64,000 nt of DNA, taken from positions 124,001-188,000 of the forward strand of contig CATVYJ010000001.1 in assembly GCA_958348245.1 (NCBI GenBank). The letters are read 5' to 3'. This document shows positions 27,455 through 37,615 of the stretch, one piece after another. The translations under genes were made by a program, and so were the position numbers. This stretch comes from an uncultured Veillonellaceae bacterium. GTDB taxonomy: Bacteria > Bacillota > Negativicutes > Veillonellales > Dialisteraceae. The stretch's first letter is position 1. Each line of letters begins with the position of its first letter. The notes beneath the pieces were generated by a model. It made no database searches. It was not told where the DNA came from and worked only from the letters and a program-made list of their open reading frames with translations.

Positions 27455-29086
27455 ATGAAATACCGCCTGCTGGCCGCTCTGACGGCCGCCCTCTGCATGG
27501 GAAGCGCCGCCATGGCGCAGTCGCCCATCCCCACCTTTGATAAAGACGCCGCCACCGTGCACCCCTACAACCGCACCGGCGCGCAGGACGTCCTCGTAGA
27601 CGAGAGCCAGACCCTTCGTCCGGGCAATACGGGCACCGAAGAAGCGCCCGCTTTTGACGTGGCGCGCATCGAGCTCACCGGATTCAAACTGCCCGACCGG
27701 AAAGGCCGCCTCTCCGCGCTCCTCGCGGACTACACGGGCCGCTCCGTCGCCGTATCCGAGCTGGATACCCTCACGGGCCGCCTCACCGCCTACGCCAAAT
27801 CCTGCGGCTATCCCGTGGCGCAGGCCGTGATTCCGCCGCAGGAAGTGAAAGACGGCGTCCTCACCGTCGCCGTCTACGTCGCCGCCTACGACCAGATCCA
27901 GCTCGCGTCCAACACCTCCGACGTGGCCGACTCCGTGCTGGAAGGCTATCTCTATGCCCTCAAGCCCGGCGAGCCCATCACCGACAGGAAACTCGAAGCT
28001 GCCGTCAATAATATCAATGACCTGCCCGGCGTCACCGCCCGCGCCGTGCTCCGCCCCGGCAGCACGCCCGGCTATACCTCCGTCGATATCGAAGCGGCGC
28101 GCCGTCCCGTATGGAACAACTACGTCTTCGCCGACAACGGCGGGGGCTACTACTCCGGACGCTACCGCTACGGCTTCAATCTCGAAATCGACAATCCCGG
28201 CCATCAGGGCGACCTCATCGGCCTCTCGGGCATGATGTCCAGCCACGACGTGAAAAACTGGAGCGCCCGCTACGAAGCCCCCGTGGGGCGGAGCGGCACC
28301 CGCCTCGGCGTCGCCTGGAGCCGCAGCGAATACGAACTCCATACGAACGGATTCTACGACTCCCTCGGCGAATCCGAAGGCATCAGCCTCTACGGCCTCA
28401 CGCCCCTCTACCGGAGCCGCGCTGACCGCCTCACCCTCATCTACGGCTACGACCACCGGGAAATCAAAAACCGCTACCGCTTCCACGTGGATGAACTGGA
28501 TACCCTGCGCAGCGAAAAAGACGCCGACGTGTGGCACGTGGGCCTCTCCGGCAGCCAGTACGCGCCGAACGAATTTCTCCAGTACAGTCTCATCTACTGG
28601 TACGGACACATGGACACCGACAGCGGCTCCTACCTCGACGGCGACTACCATAAACTCACCGCCGACCTCCTGAAAATCTGGTACGACGGCCCGTGGAACT
28701 ACCGCATCCGCGCTTCCGGCCAGCTCGCCAGCCGCACCCTCGACGGGAGCGAACAATTCTATCTGGGCGGCATGAACGGCGTCCGCGCCTACGGGGCGAG
28801 CGACGGCTACGGCGACAGCGGATGGCTCGGCACCTTTGAAATCCGCCGCGAGACCGGCGTCCCCGGCCTCGAAGCAGCCCTCTTCCTCGACGCGGGCTAC
28901 GCGGAAGACAAAGCTTTCGCTTATGCCGAGCACCTCTACGGCTGGGGCGCGGGCCTGCGCTACGCCATGCCGGACGACTGGTACGCCCAGCTCGACTACG
29001 CGCGGAAAATCGACGGCCGCCCCGACCGGTCCGAACCGGAAGACCACGACGGCCGCATCTGGTTCCAGGTCTACAAGATGTTTTGA
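27455..29086 (+). CDS. Two-partner secretion outer-membrane transporter TpsB (ShlB/FhaC/HecB family)
   Basis: 543-residue Omp85-superfamily pore that exports a TpsA partner. It has a signal peptide (1 to ~21, AMA-QS), a Pro/Thr linker, then POTRA domains (about 65-140 and 145-210, e.g. 'VPPQEVKDGVLTVAVYV'-like region), and a 16-strand barrel from about 215. The barrel carries the conserved RGY-like loop motif as VRAYGASDGYGDSG near 443 and ends in aromatic strands with terminal Phe (VYKMF). ATG at 27455 follows TGGAGGG; the earlier in-frame ATG at 27440 overlaps that site. The tpsA gene follows 25 bp later. Confidence 0.92.
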   Translation: MKYRLLAALTAALCMGSAAMAQSPIPTFDKDAATVHPYNRTGAQDVLVDESQTLRPGNTGTEEAPAFDVARIELTGFKLPDRKGRLSALLADYTGRSVAVSELDTLTGRLTAYAKSCGYPVAQAVIPPQEVKDGVLTVAVYVAAYDQIQLASNTSDVADSVLEGYLYALKPGEPITDRKLEAAVNNINDLPGVTARAVLRPGSTPGYTSVDIEAARRPVWNNYVFADNGGGYYSGRYRYGFNLEIDNPGHQGDLIGLSGMMSSHDVKNWSARYEAPVGRSGTRLGVAWSRSEYELHTNGFYDSLGESEGISLYGLTPLYRSRADRLTLIYGYDHREIKNRYRFHVDELDTLRSEKDADVWHVGLSGSQYAPNEFLQYSLIYWYGHMDTDSGSYLDGDYHKLTADLLKIWYDGPWNYRIRASGQLASRTLDGSEQFYLGGMNGVRAYGASDGYGDSGWLGTFEIRRETGVPGLEAALFLDAGYAEDKAFAYAEHLYGWGAGLRYAMPDDWYAQLDYARKIDGRPDRSEPEDHDGRIWFQVYKMF

Positions 29087-29111
29087 GCAGTGAGATACGG
29101 AGGATTCACCG

Positions 29112-32100
29112 ATGAAATATAGAAACGATCTGAAAAAACGCATCCTTGCGGGCCTGCTGGCAGGGGCTGCGCTCTGCCTCGCCGCGCCCGCCGCACAGGC
29201 CGCAAACGTCGTCCCCAATACCCAGCTTCCCGGGGATATTCTTCACTCGGTCGGAGGTGTGACCACTGATAGAGGGGACGGCGTCCTGAATGTCCATCAG
29301 GAAAATCAGAATGCGGTCATCAAATGGGACAGCTTTAATATCGGCGCCAACGCTACCGTGAATTTTGATAGAAATAATGGGGAAAACTTTAACACCCTGA
29401 ACTATGTGAACAGTGCGAATGGCCTGTCCCAGATTTACGGTACCATCAACGCGCAGGGCGGCAACATCTACATCGTCAATCCCGCCGGCGTGGAAATCGG
29501 CAACTCCGCCCAGATCAATACGGGCAGCCTCTACGTGTCCAATAAAAATCTGGACGACGCGTTGAAAAATATAAATACGGAAAACCCGGATATTCCGTCG
29601 ATAATCAATGCAGGCACCACCACCGACGCGGCCCTCATGAGCCTCGGCAATATTAACGCCAATACAGTCACCTTCGAAGGCAGCCGCATCGTCATTGATA
29701 CGGAACGCATCAAAGATGTGGACGGGGATAATAAACTCACCGCAGAAAATATCATCGTCCATACCAACGACGCTTCCAACGTGGTCATCGGCTACGACGC
29801 GTACGTCGATGAAGATAAAGATGGGGACGGACAGATTGATGGCTATAAAGATGCAAAGCCCAATACGGGACTTGCGTCCGTTTATGTAGGGGATTCTGAT
29901 ACCACTACGGCTGTGGCGGGCTACATGTGGGTGGAAGACGTAGAGCAGTTGCAGGCGATCAAGGACAATCTCGATGGGAATTACGCCCTCCGCAACAGCA
30001 TCGACGCCACCGCCACGCAGGACTGGAATGTAGTGAACGACACGGCACAGGGCTTTGCATCCATCGGCAGCGTTCAGAATGCGTTTACCGGTAAATTCGA
30101 CGGCCTCGATTATAATATTTTCAATCTGAACATCAACCGCGCTGACGAAAACAACGTCGGCCTTTTCGGCGTGGTCGGGGATAGAGCAGTTATCAATAAC
30201 GTCACCCTCGTAGGCGGCAGCATCACCGGGCAAAACTATGTCGGTTCCCTGGCCGGTACAGTGCGGGATGGCGCGAGCATTTCCAATATTACAAACAGTG
30301 CAAAAGTGAATGGCAGTACATCCGTAGGCGGCATCATCGGCCAGAGCGGCAATTATTCTCCCAGTGGTAAAAATGAAGGAGCCTCTCTGGAAAATCTGAT
30401 TAATACGGGGACCGTGACCGGCGATACGAACAATATCGGCGGTCTCGTAGGGAATATGCAGAACGGCACTCTCGGCGGTACAAGTTATAACCTCGGCGCG
30501 GTCACGGCAAAAGGCTACAACGTAGGCGGCCTCGTGGGCAATGCCCAGAATGCGGTTATTGGCGACGGCGAGCATCTTGTCTACAACCGCCTGAACGTCA
30601 CCGGCGCGTACAATGTGGGCGGCATCGTGGGCAATATGGAAGGCTCCACCGTGCAGAACGCGGAAAACAGCGGCAATGTGACGGCCGAAGGTTTTGCTAA
30701 TGATGGGAGATATAAAGGGTCGTATACATTTCATACGGCAAATAAGGCGGATAACTATAGCGATGGGACATCAAAAACGGTAGACGTAAACACGGCGAAT
30801 GTGGGCGGCATAGTCGGTATCTCCTCAAGTTTGGGTAATAAGAAAAGCACAATTTCCGATGTACTGAATACGGGAAATGTGAACAGCAGCCGACAGGATG
30901 GCAACGAATATTATGACGCGGGCAATGTGGGCGGCGTAGTCGGGAGCGCCGTCGATACGGACATCACCAACGCCACGAACCGGGAAAATGAAATTCGCGG
31001 CGCGCACAATGTAGGAGGCATAGCGGGCTACTTCAGCGGAAGCGGTACCGTGACGAACGGCATCAACGACGGCGGCGATATCATGGCTACCGGTGCGAGA
31101 TATAAAGACGCATTTGTTACCGAAGTTATCCGTCCTGTAAGTGACCGTACAAAGGAAGAATTTATTATCGGTAATATGGGCGGCATCGTGGGTTATATGG
31201 AAGGTGATAACGTTTTCATTACCGGCAGTGCAAACCGCGGTACGGTGCATACTCATGAACCGGAAAATTCTTCTAATGTACAGGATTATGAAAAGGCGGC
31301 CAATGTAGGAGGCATTGTCGGAAAAATTGACAGAAGCTCCGCGGCGGACGAACAGGATAAACAGGATATTAGAGACGACTACAGCAAGGCAGCCGTATCG
31401 AACAGCTACAATACGGGCGATGTCATGGGATACACCGGCGTAGGCGGCATCGCGGGCATGATGTACAACGGCGAAATTGCCGGTTCCTACAATCTGGGAT
31501 ATCTCCGCACTACGCGCCAGTCTACGGTAGGCGGCAGCATTGACGCGCTGAACATGGGCGGTATCGTGGGTGACACCACGGAAAACAGTAACGCCAAAGC
31601 TTTTCTTTACGATGTATATAATAAAGGGCAGATTGGCGATTCGGAATTTAACTATTTTGGACGCCACGTGGGTGGCATCGTAGGCCGCCTTTCCGGGGAT
31701 GTGGAAAAAGCATATAATACGGGAGTCATCTATAATGGTTACAACGTTGTTGGCGGCATTGCCGGATGGTTGTCTACCGGAAATATTACCAACGCATTCA
31801 ATACGGGAAATATTACTGTAGTTAATAGGAATAACGGCAGCAGTCAGGTTGGGGGGATCGTAGGTGCGGCGAGCACTAATAATGCGGATATCAAACTGGT
31901 AAATGTCTATAACTTGGGAACACTCCGGAGTTTCAAAGATGCTGGGAATAATATTGGTGGTAACACCGTCGGCGGTATTTTAGGTATCATTAACGGAAAC
32001 GGGGCGCATCAAGTCAGCATCAGTAATGCCTATACCACCGGAAATATCTGGGCTGGGACTAAGAATGCAGATGGCACGTATTCGGAAGATACGGCCAATA

Positions 32101-35100
32101 CCATCCGCAGTATCTGGGGCGCTTCGGAAGTAACGGGCGGTGAACATCGTTCCGTTGAAACTGAAAACACCTACTACATCCGCCCGGATGACGGTTTGCC
32201 TTTTACGGATTTGTCTACTTCGACCAATAACCGGGATAACTCCGACAAAGCGATTGCTTTCGATGAGAAGTCTGACAGTAGTAAGTATACATATACAGAT
32301 AGTGAGGGAACGCATTCGCTTGAGTTCTCAGCGCAGAGCGGAGGTGTTGTCAATCTGGACCCTGACAATGACGGAAAGGATAATTCGTGGCGCATCTATG
32401 AGGGCTCTACGCCCATCCTGAATGCGTTTCTGCCGAATGCGGAAGACTATTTTGACCAATATACGGATGATGATTCATTGAATGGTGCAGGCATCGGCTC
32501 CATTCAGTACGGCACGGCCTACGATCCGCTCCTTACCATTGTTAATGCGGCCAAGGATACAGCCAATTTAACCTTCAACTGGCAGGATCTCGGCATCAAT
32601 AACGATGCGGGTCTTGCCGTGTACGGCGCGGGCCTCACGCTGAACGACTTCATGTCCACCGGGGGCAGCGGCTACTTCGGCGGCCTCATCTACAGCGACG
32701 GCGCGCTCAACATCAACGCTCACACATCCGGGGAAACGCATGATCCGGCGAAAACCAATGTGACCGGCGATGTGGCTCTCGGCAGCGCGGCGCAGCTCTA
32801 CGGCTCCTCCGTCACGATTGATGCGGACGGGCAGGTCACTATTTACGGCAGCGTCACCGCTACGGGGAATACGCAGGACGGGACAAGCTGGGATGAAACA
32901 CAGAAAAAATATACAGGGACGATTGACGCTACCGACGGCAGCATTTCCATCACCGGAGGCAATGTGGACGTTTATGGCCAGCTCACTTCAGCAAAGGACA
33001 AAGAATCTGTTCGTGTGCCGGGCATCAACGGTATGGCCGAAGGATGGAATCCCGCAGAACATGGGAATGTTGCCGATCCGAACGCGAAAATGAGCGACAT
33101 CGGTGACCGCTTCGGCTATACCACTGGCAAGTCCGCAGTGACCGGCAATATTTCCATCACCGCCAACGATACCGAAGACGGCCATGTGAACGTCTACTAC
33201 GGCAACAAAGGCGAAGGCATCGTCACTACCGGCGGCAATCTCACCGTCACCGCCTCCGGCGACGTCTACATGGACAGCGACCTCTCCATCGGCGGCAATC
33301 TGACGCTGAAAGCGGGGTATAAAGAAGGGGAAGACAAACCGGCTATGGGCTCCGAAGCCGTCCTCGACATCTCCAACATTGGACAGGTGCGGGCAAATGG
33401 AGATAAGGATGCCGCACTGTCATATCTGAATGAATTTCTTACCCATTTTGCGGACGGAACGCACAACATTACTCTCGGCGGGGATAAAACCAAAATTGCC
33501 GTCGATATGTGGGGCGATGGAGCCTTTGATCTGACCAAGTATGATTATAAGGAGCAGACACTTGCTGAACGTATCAATGCCCTTAATTTGTCGGTAAATG
33601 GTACGAAGGCAGAAGGGCGGGATTACGCCTATATCTGGGTCGCCGACGGGGACCAGCTCGCGGGCATTCAGGATTACAAAGACAAACATTCGGACAGCAA
33701 TATCCTCTCTTACAACTTCGCCATGAAAAACGACATCGACGCGAGCTATGTGACGGACTACAAAGCCCTCGGTTCTGGTGAAGGTAATGAATACACCGGC
33801 ACTTTCGACGGCCGGGACAACCGCATCATCGGTTTGACCATGACTGGTGATAATGCGGGCATCTTCGATACCATTGGGGCAGGCGGCACCGTGGAAGATC
33901 TGCGCATCTATTCCGGCACCTTCTCCGGTACGAGCAACGCCGGAGCCGTGGCGGGCGTGAACAACGGCAAGATTTCCAATGTGACCGCATTCGGCAACGT
34001 AGTGGACGTCAACAATCAGACGGGGAACGATTCCTCCTATGCCGGCGGCATTGCGGGAACGAATAGCGGCAGCATTGACAAATCGTCGGCCATTGGCACG
34101 GCAACCCAGAGCAGTAAAGAGATTGCCGAAAATGCGGAAGCAGCGGCAGGGGGTATCGCTGGTCTGAACAGCGGCACCATTTCCAACAGCAGTGCCAACA
34201 GCGCTGTCAACGCGAGCGCAGGCAATGCGACGGCCCTCGGCGGCGTAGCCGGCGTGAATACGGATACGGGCACGCTGGACAATGTGGACAGCCTCGGCGT
34301 TACCACCGGCGTCTACAAAGTGCAGGGACAGAATACCCTGTATTCCGACAACGTAGGCGGCATCGCCGGTACGAACAGCGGCGCCGTGAAGAACGTCTAC
34401 AACGAAAGCATCGTCAGCGGCCGGGACAACGTAGGCGGCATCTTTGGGGAAAACTCCGGGACAAGTGTGTCCAATGTGGCCAATGCGGCGGATGTTACCG
34501 GCGAAGCGGGAGATAACGACACCAGCGATTACGTAGGCGGTCTCGCGGGCTCGAACAGCGGAAGCATCACCGGCGGACGCAATAACGGCGAAATCACCGG
34601 CAACAACTACGTAGGCGGCCTTGTAGGTGCAAACCGTGGCGGTGCTGATGGCAAAAAGCCCGAGCTTACCAATCTTGTCAACGACAGCGCCGCCGCCATC
34701 ACCGGCGACAACTACGTGGGCGGCATTGCAGGTTCTAACGAAGGCACCATTTCTGCGGAGAACCAGACGAATCTCATCAACCGCGGCTCCATCACAGGGC
34801 AGAACTATGTAGGCGGCGTGGCCGGTGAAAATATCGGCACGATTGAATATGTCAAGAGCGATATCAATCTCAATGTCCGCTATAAAGATCAGGATGCAAA
34901 ATATTTCGGCGGCGTAGCAGGCATCAATGGTAAAGCAACAGAAGGTGGAACAACTATTAATACTGGAACCATCACGAATGCCACAAATACAGCCGACATT
35001 ATTGCTCCTGATGCTGACTTTGTAGGCGGCATCGTTGGTTGGAATACTTCTGCTGGCAAACTGGAAGGCATGGGCAACAGCAATGAGGGCCGTGTCGAAG

Positions 35101-37301
35101 GGGCGAGCCACGTGGGCGGCGTCGCCGGTCTGAATGATGCGGATATCGACGGTTCGCAGACGGAAGAAGGCACGGTCGGCATTTTCAACTCCGGCGTGGT
35201 CATTGCTCATAAAGGCGGCGCGGGCGGTATCTTTGGCGAGAATACTGGTGCTATTTCTCATGCGGAACTGACCAATAACGGCATCGTATCCGGCACGTAT
35301 TCTGATAAGGCAGGTGAAAATGGTACTGGCGGTATCTTTGGTGTGAACAGCGGCGATGTGACGTATTCCAGTTTGAAAAACGAAATCGGCGGACAGGTCA
35401 TGGGCACCCAGAATGTGGGCGGCCTCATCGGCATGAACTCCGGCAATATCACTGGCGGCCGCACGGAAGCCGACAATACAGACGTGGGGTATTACAAATA
35501 CCAGATCTACAACAACGGCACCATCAAAGCCGGGACGTGGAATGACGCAGATCAGGACGGCGTAGTGGATGAGGGCGAGTTTACCGAGGCGACAACCGAC
35601 AGCCAGAACATCGCCGGTCTCTTTGGTGTCAATCAGAAGAGAGACAATGGGACAGGCGGCGAAGTGACCGCGGCGTACAACACCGGCGCTATCGTTGCAG
35701 GCAGCAGCACGAACGTAGGCGGCATCGCCGGCACGAACGCGGGCAAGCTCGATCAGGTCTTCAACACCGTCATCACCGTTAATGAAGACGGCTCCACCGC
35801 ATCCGGCTCCATCACCGGCAGCACCAACGTAGGCGGCATCGCCGGTACAAACACCGGCTCCATCTCCAACGCCTACAACACGACCACCGTCACCGGCAAT
35901 ACCAGCACCGGCTTCATCGCGGGCGTCAACGACAACAGCGGCACCATCTCCAACGTCTACTCCACCGTAGGAGACAATCTCGTGGGCAGCGGCAACGCGG
36001 CCACGCATGTGTACGACAGTGAGAACGGCTTCGGCGAAGGCGGCTCGAAAATCGACACCGATGGGAAGGGCACTGTCGCAGAGTATCCATGGCGTCAGTA
36101 CGGAGACAACAACCCCATTCTGAAAGTTTTCCTCACCCAGCTCACCGTGAATGATGTAGGCGACCTCGTGTATAACGGGTACGACCAGAATCTCAATTTG
36201 GGCGAGCTCATCGGCGAGGGCAAAGACCATATTACCGGGCCTGCGGGCATGGAAAATCCGTTTGACGCGTATTACAATACGCTGAAACCGAATGACCCCA
36301 ATGGCGACAGCGAACTGCTGTACAATGTGGGGACGCAAATCTATGCAGGTACGTATCAGAATTGGTTGGCTTCCGCGCAGATTTCCGCAGGGAAAGAAGG
36401 AACGGTAAACAATCTCGGCTACGACATTGCTTATAAAGATGATACCGTAGGCAAGATGAACAAGGCCCAGATTTCCATTTCGCTCGATGAGATTCACCGC
36501 ACATATGGAGACAGCACCATCAACAATGTAACGGGGAAAACGAATGATTATGGATTTACCATTTCTAATGCGGATGAAAATTCTGAATTGACGCAGGCGA
36601 TGAAGGATCAGCTTGCCGGCCTTACTATGACGAATAATTCCATCAAGGACACGGCGGTGTCTGATTTGAAAGAAGGACAAACAACTACTAGAGAAGTGGG
36701 AGATTCCTATACTTGGGAAGCGGGATTCTATCTGGGCGAAGATAATGATGAGACCAGTCTCGCACACAATTTCGAGTTCGTTTCCAACGGTGCGGGCACC
36801 TCGTCTGTCACGGTGACCGGAGGCAAGTCTGTTGTTGAGAAAGCAAACATCGAAATTATCGCAAACCCTGAACAGGTCTATGTGGACCGCACGCCGCATT
36901 TCTCCGGCACGGATATTTCTTCTGTACTGGTGAATGGAGACACGATTACTGACGGCTCGTATCAGTATGGGACGGAGCAGCTTCCCGCAGACACATCTGT
37001 GCCGGGACAGTTTGATAACGTCATCGGCATTCATTTCGGCAACGCGTATCTCAAAGGAGACAGCGATGCTTCCGCATGGGACAGCGTGATGAGCGGTCTC
37101 TTCAAGAATTACAATGTGACGTTCAAGCCCGGCACGCTCACGGTGCTAGCGCTGCCGGACGGCATGCCGGATATTCCGGAGATTCCCGGTATAGAGAATC
37201 ACTGGAACGGTCTGCTTGGAGACAATCCGTGGGATCGGAACCGCGATTTCCGGGAACGGAAAGCGGAGATTCATTACATCGCAGGCGGCATGACGCTGTG
37301 A
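29112..37301 (+). CDS. Giant two-partner secretion adhesin TpsA with GLUG repeats
   Basis: 2729 residues. It has a signal peptide (1 to ~30, AQA-AN), then the TPS secretion domain (about 31-150) with 'GDGVLNVHQENQNAVIKWDSF' trimmed to its usual motifs and NPAGVEIG. The rest is two large GLUG blocks (about residues 270-1030 and 1500-2290), together about 33 copies of the VGGIxG-type repeat, separated by a beta-helix-like linker. MBG-like Ig domains follow at about 2340-2700, and a conserved-looking tail ends WDRNRDFRERKAEIHYIAGG-type sequence. Its secretion should depend on the TpsB encoded just upstream. Asp-rich EF-hand-like loops occur at 233, 1083 and 2145. Base composition is more AT-rich than neighbours. 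Surface adhesion or aggregation is the family role. Confidence 0.92.
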   Translation: MKYRNDLKKRILAGLLAGAALCLAAPAAQAANVVPNTQLPGDILHSVGGVTTDRGDGVLNVHQENQNAVIKWDSFNIGANATVNFDRNNGENFNTLNYVNSANGLSQIYGTINAQGGNIYIVNPAGVEIGNSAQINTGSLYVSNKNLDDALKNINTENPDIPSIINAGTTTDAALMSLGNINANTVTFEGSRIVIDTERIKDVDGDNKLTAENIIVHTNDASNVVIGYDAYVDEDKDGDGQIDGYKDAKPNTGLASVYVGDSDTTTAVAGYMWVEDVEQLQAIKDNLDGNYALRNSIDATATQDWNVVNDTAQGFASIGSVQNAFTGKFDGLDYNIFNLNINRADENNVGLFGVVGDRAVINNVTLVGGSITGQNYVGSLAGTVRDGASISNITNSAKVNGSTSVGGIIGQSGNYSPSGKNEGASLENLINTGTVTGDTNNIGGLVGNMQNGTLGGTSYNLGAVTAKGYNVGGLVGNAQNAVIGDGEHLVYNRLNVTGAYNVGGIVGNMEGSTVQNAENSGNVTAEGFANDGRYKGSYTFHTANKADNYSDGTSKTVDVNTANVGGIVGISSSLGNKKSTISDVLNTGNVNSSRQDGNEYYDAGNVGGVVGSAVDTDITNATNRENEIRGAHNVGGIAGYFSGSGTVTNGINDGGDIMATGARYKDAFVTEVIRPVSDRTKEEFIIGNMGGIVGYMEGDNVFITGSANRGTVHTHEPENSSNVQDYEKAANVGGIVGKIDRSSAADEQDKQDIRDDYSKAAVSNSYNTGDVMGYTGVGGIAGMMYNGEIAGSYNLGYLRTTRQSTVGGSIDALNMGGIVGDTTENSNAKAFLYDVYNKGQIGDSEFNYFGRHVGGIVGRLSGDVEKAYNTGVIYNGYNVVGGIAGWLSTGNITNAFNTGNITVVNRNNGSSQVGGIVGAASTNNADIKLVNVYNLGTLRSFKDAGNNIGGNTVGGILGIINGNGAHQVSISNAYTTGNIWAGTKNADGTYSEDTANTIRSIWGASEVTGGEHRSVETENTYYIRPDDGLPFTDLSTSTNNRDNSDKAIAFDEKSDSSKYTYTDSEGTHSLEFSAQSGGVVNLDPDNDGKDNSWRIYEGSTPILNAFLPNAEDYFDQYTDDDSLNGAGIGSIQYGTAYDPLLTIVNAAKDTANLTFNWQDLGINNDAGLAVYGAGLTLNDFMSTGGSGYFGGLIYSDGALNINAHTSGETHDPAKTNVTGDVALGSAAQLYGSSVTIDADGQVTIYGSVTATGNTQDGTSWDETQKKYTGTIDATDGSISITGGNVDVYGQLTSAKDKESVRVPGINGMAEGWNPAEHGNVADPNAKMSDIGDRFGYTTGKSAVTGNISITANDTEDGHVNVYYGNKGEGIVTTGGNLTVTASGDVYMDSDLSIGGNLTLKAGYKEGEDKPAMGSEAVLDISNIGQVRANGDKDAALSYLNEFLTHFADGTHNITLGGDKTKIAVDMWGDGAFDLTKYDYKEQTLAERINALNLSVNGTKAEGRDYAYIWVADGDQLAGIQDYKDKHSDSNILSYNFAMKNDIDASYVTDYKALGSGEGNEYTGTFDGRDNRIIGLTMTGDNAGIFDTIGAGGTVEDLRIYSGTFSGTSNAGAVAGVNNGKISNVTAFGNVVDVNNQTGNDSSYAGGIAGTNSGSIDKSSAIGTATQSSKEIAENAEAAAGGIAGLNSGTISNSSANSAVNASAGNATALGGVAGVNTDTGTLDNVDSLGVTTGVYKVQGQNTLYSDNVGGIAGTNSGAVKNVYNESIVSGRDNVGGIFGENSGTSVSNVANAADVTGEAGDNDTSDYVGGLAGSNSGSITGGRNNGEITGNNYVGGLVGANRGGADGKKPELTNLVNDSAAAITGDNYVGGIAGSNEGTISAENQTNLINRGSITGQNYVGGVAGENIGTIEYVKSDINLNVRYKDQDAKYFGGVAGINGKATEGGTTINTGTITNATNTADIIAPDADFVGGIVGWNTSAGKLEGMGNSNEGRVEGASHVGGVAGLNDADIDGSQTEEGTVGIFNSGVVIAHKGGAGGIFGENTGAISHAELTNNGIVSGTYSDKAGENGTGGIFGVNSGDVTYSSLKNEIGGQVMGTQNVGGLIGMNSGNITGGRTEADNTDVGYYKYQIYNNGTIKAGTWNDADQDGVVDEGEFTEATTDSQNIAGLFGVNQKRDNGTGGEVTAAYNTGAIVAGSSTNVGGIAGTNAGKLDQVFNTVITVNEDGSTASGSITGSTNVGGIAGTNTGSISNAYNTTTVTGNTSTGFIAGVNDNSGTISNVYSTVGDNLVGSGNAATHVYDSENGFGEGGSKIDTDGKGTVAEYPWRQYGDNNPILKVFLTQLTVNDVGDLVYNGYDQNLNLGELIGEGKDHITGPAGMENPFDAYYNTLKPNDPNGDSELLYNVGTQIYAGTYQNWLASAQISAGKEGTVNNLGYDIAYKDDTVGKMNKAQISISLDEIHRTYGDSTINNVTGKTNDYGFTISNADENSELTQAMKDQLAGLTMTNNSIKDTAVSDLKEGQTTTREVGDSYTWEAGFYLGEDNDETSLAHNFEFVSNGAGTSSVTVTGGKSVVEKANIEIIANPEQVYVDRTPHFSGTDISSVLVNGDTITDGSYQYGTEQLPADTSVPGQFDNVIGIHFGNAYLKGDSDASAWDSVMSGLFKNYNVTFKPGTLTVLALPDGMPDIPEIPGIENHWNGLLGDNPWDRNRDFRERKAEIHYIAGGMTL

Positions 37302-37314
37302 CGCAGAGAAAAAA

Positions 37315-37339
37315 GACAGGGAAGATTCCCTGTCTTTTC
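37315..37339 (+). terminator. Intrinsic terminator after tpsA
   Basis: AGACAGGGA (37315-37323) and TCCCTGTCT (37328-37336) form a 9-bp stem with an AGAT loop, then a short T run. Confidence 0.8.
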
Positions 37340-37350
37340 TCATGCACGGA

Positions 37351-37377
37351 AAAAGCACGAGGCTGGCCCGTGCTTTT
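37351..37377. terminator. Bidirectional terminator between tpsA and the YgiT/DUF4258 pair
   Basis: AAAAGCACG (37351-37359) and CGTGCTTTT (37369-37377) form a stem with A and T tracts on both sides, so it can stop transcripts from either strand. Confidence 0.7.
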
Positions 37378-37611
37378 TTATGCAGCAGTATGGTAGTTGA
37401 TGACGGTAATTTCCGACATGCTTTCCCGGACTTTGTCGGCGATGCGCGTGAGCTGTGTAACGACTTCGGTGGAGTAGGAGACTTCGCCGCACTGGGTGCA
37501 TACCTGCGAGGGGACGTTTTTCACGATGAGAATACAGCCGTCAAGGTCGAGCATGAAGGTGGTGAGTTTGTTTTCAAGTTTTCCTTTGCAGAAGAAACAA
37601 CGTTCGTCCAT
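37378..37611 (-). CDS. YgiT-type zinc-finger protein (putative antitoxin)
   Basis: 77 residues with two CxxC pairs (Cys5/Cys8 and Cys38/Cys41) forming the YgiT/MqsA N-terminal zinc finger, then a short helical tail ending VINYHTAA. It lacks the C-terminal HTH of full MqsA. The start ATG at 37611 follows an AAAGGAAG site; an in-frame ATG at 37650 would overlap the upstream gene. It lies 4 bp after the DUF4258 gene, the common arrangement of a small toxin-antitoxin-like pair. The antitoxin role is inferred from that pairing. Confidence 0.8.
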   Translation of the reverse strand: MDERCFFCKGKLENKLTTFMLDLDGCILIVKNVPSQVCTQCGEVSYSTEVVTQLTRIADKVRESMSEITVINYHTAA

Positions 37612-37615
37612 GCTT

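Noticed and set aside
33420..37034. 1204-codon open frame on the minus strand inside tpsA
   Set aside because: It mirrors the repeated Gly/Asn/Thr codons of the GLUG region. Its translation is repetitive (AAHV, GDA runs) and has no start signals.
29112..37301. CRISPR-like periodicity from repeated short motifs
   Set aside because: The repeats are protein-level GLUG motifs in an open reading frame, with irregular spacing and no conserved DNA repeat.
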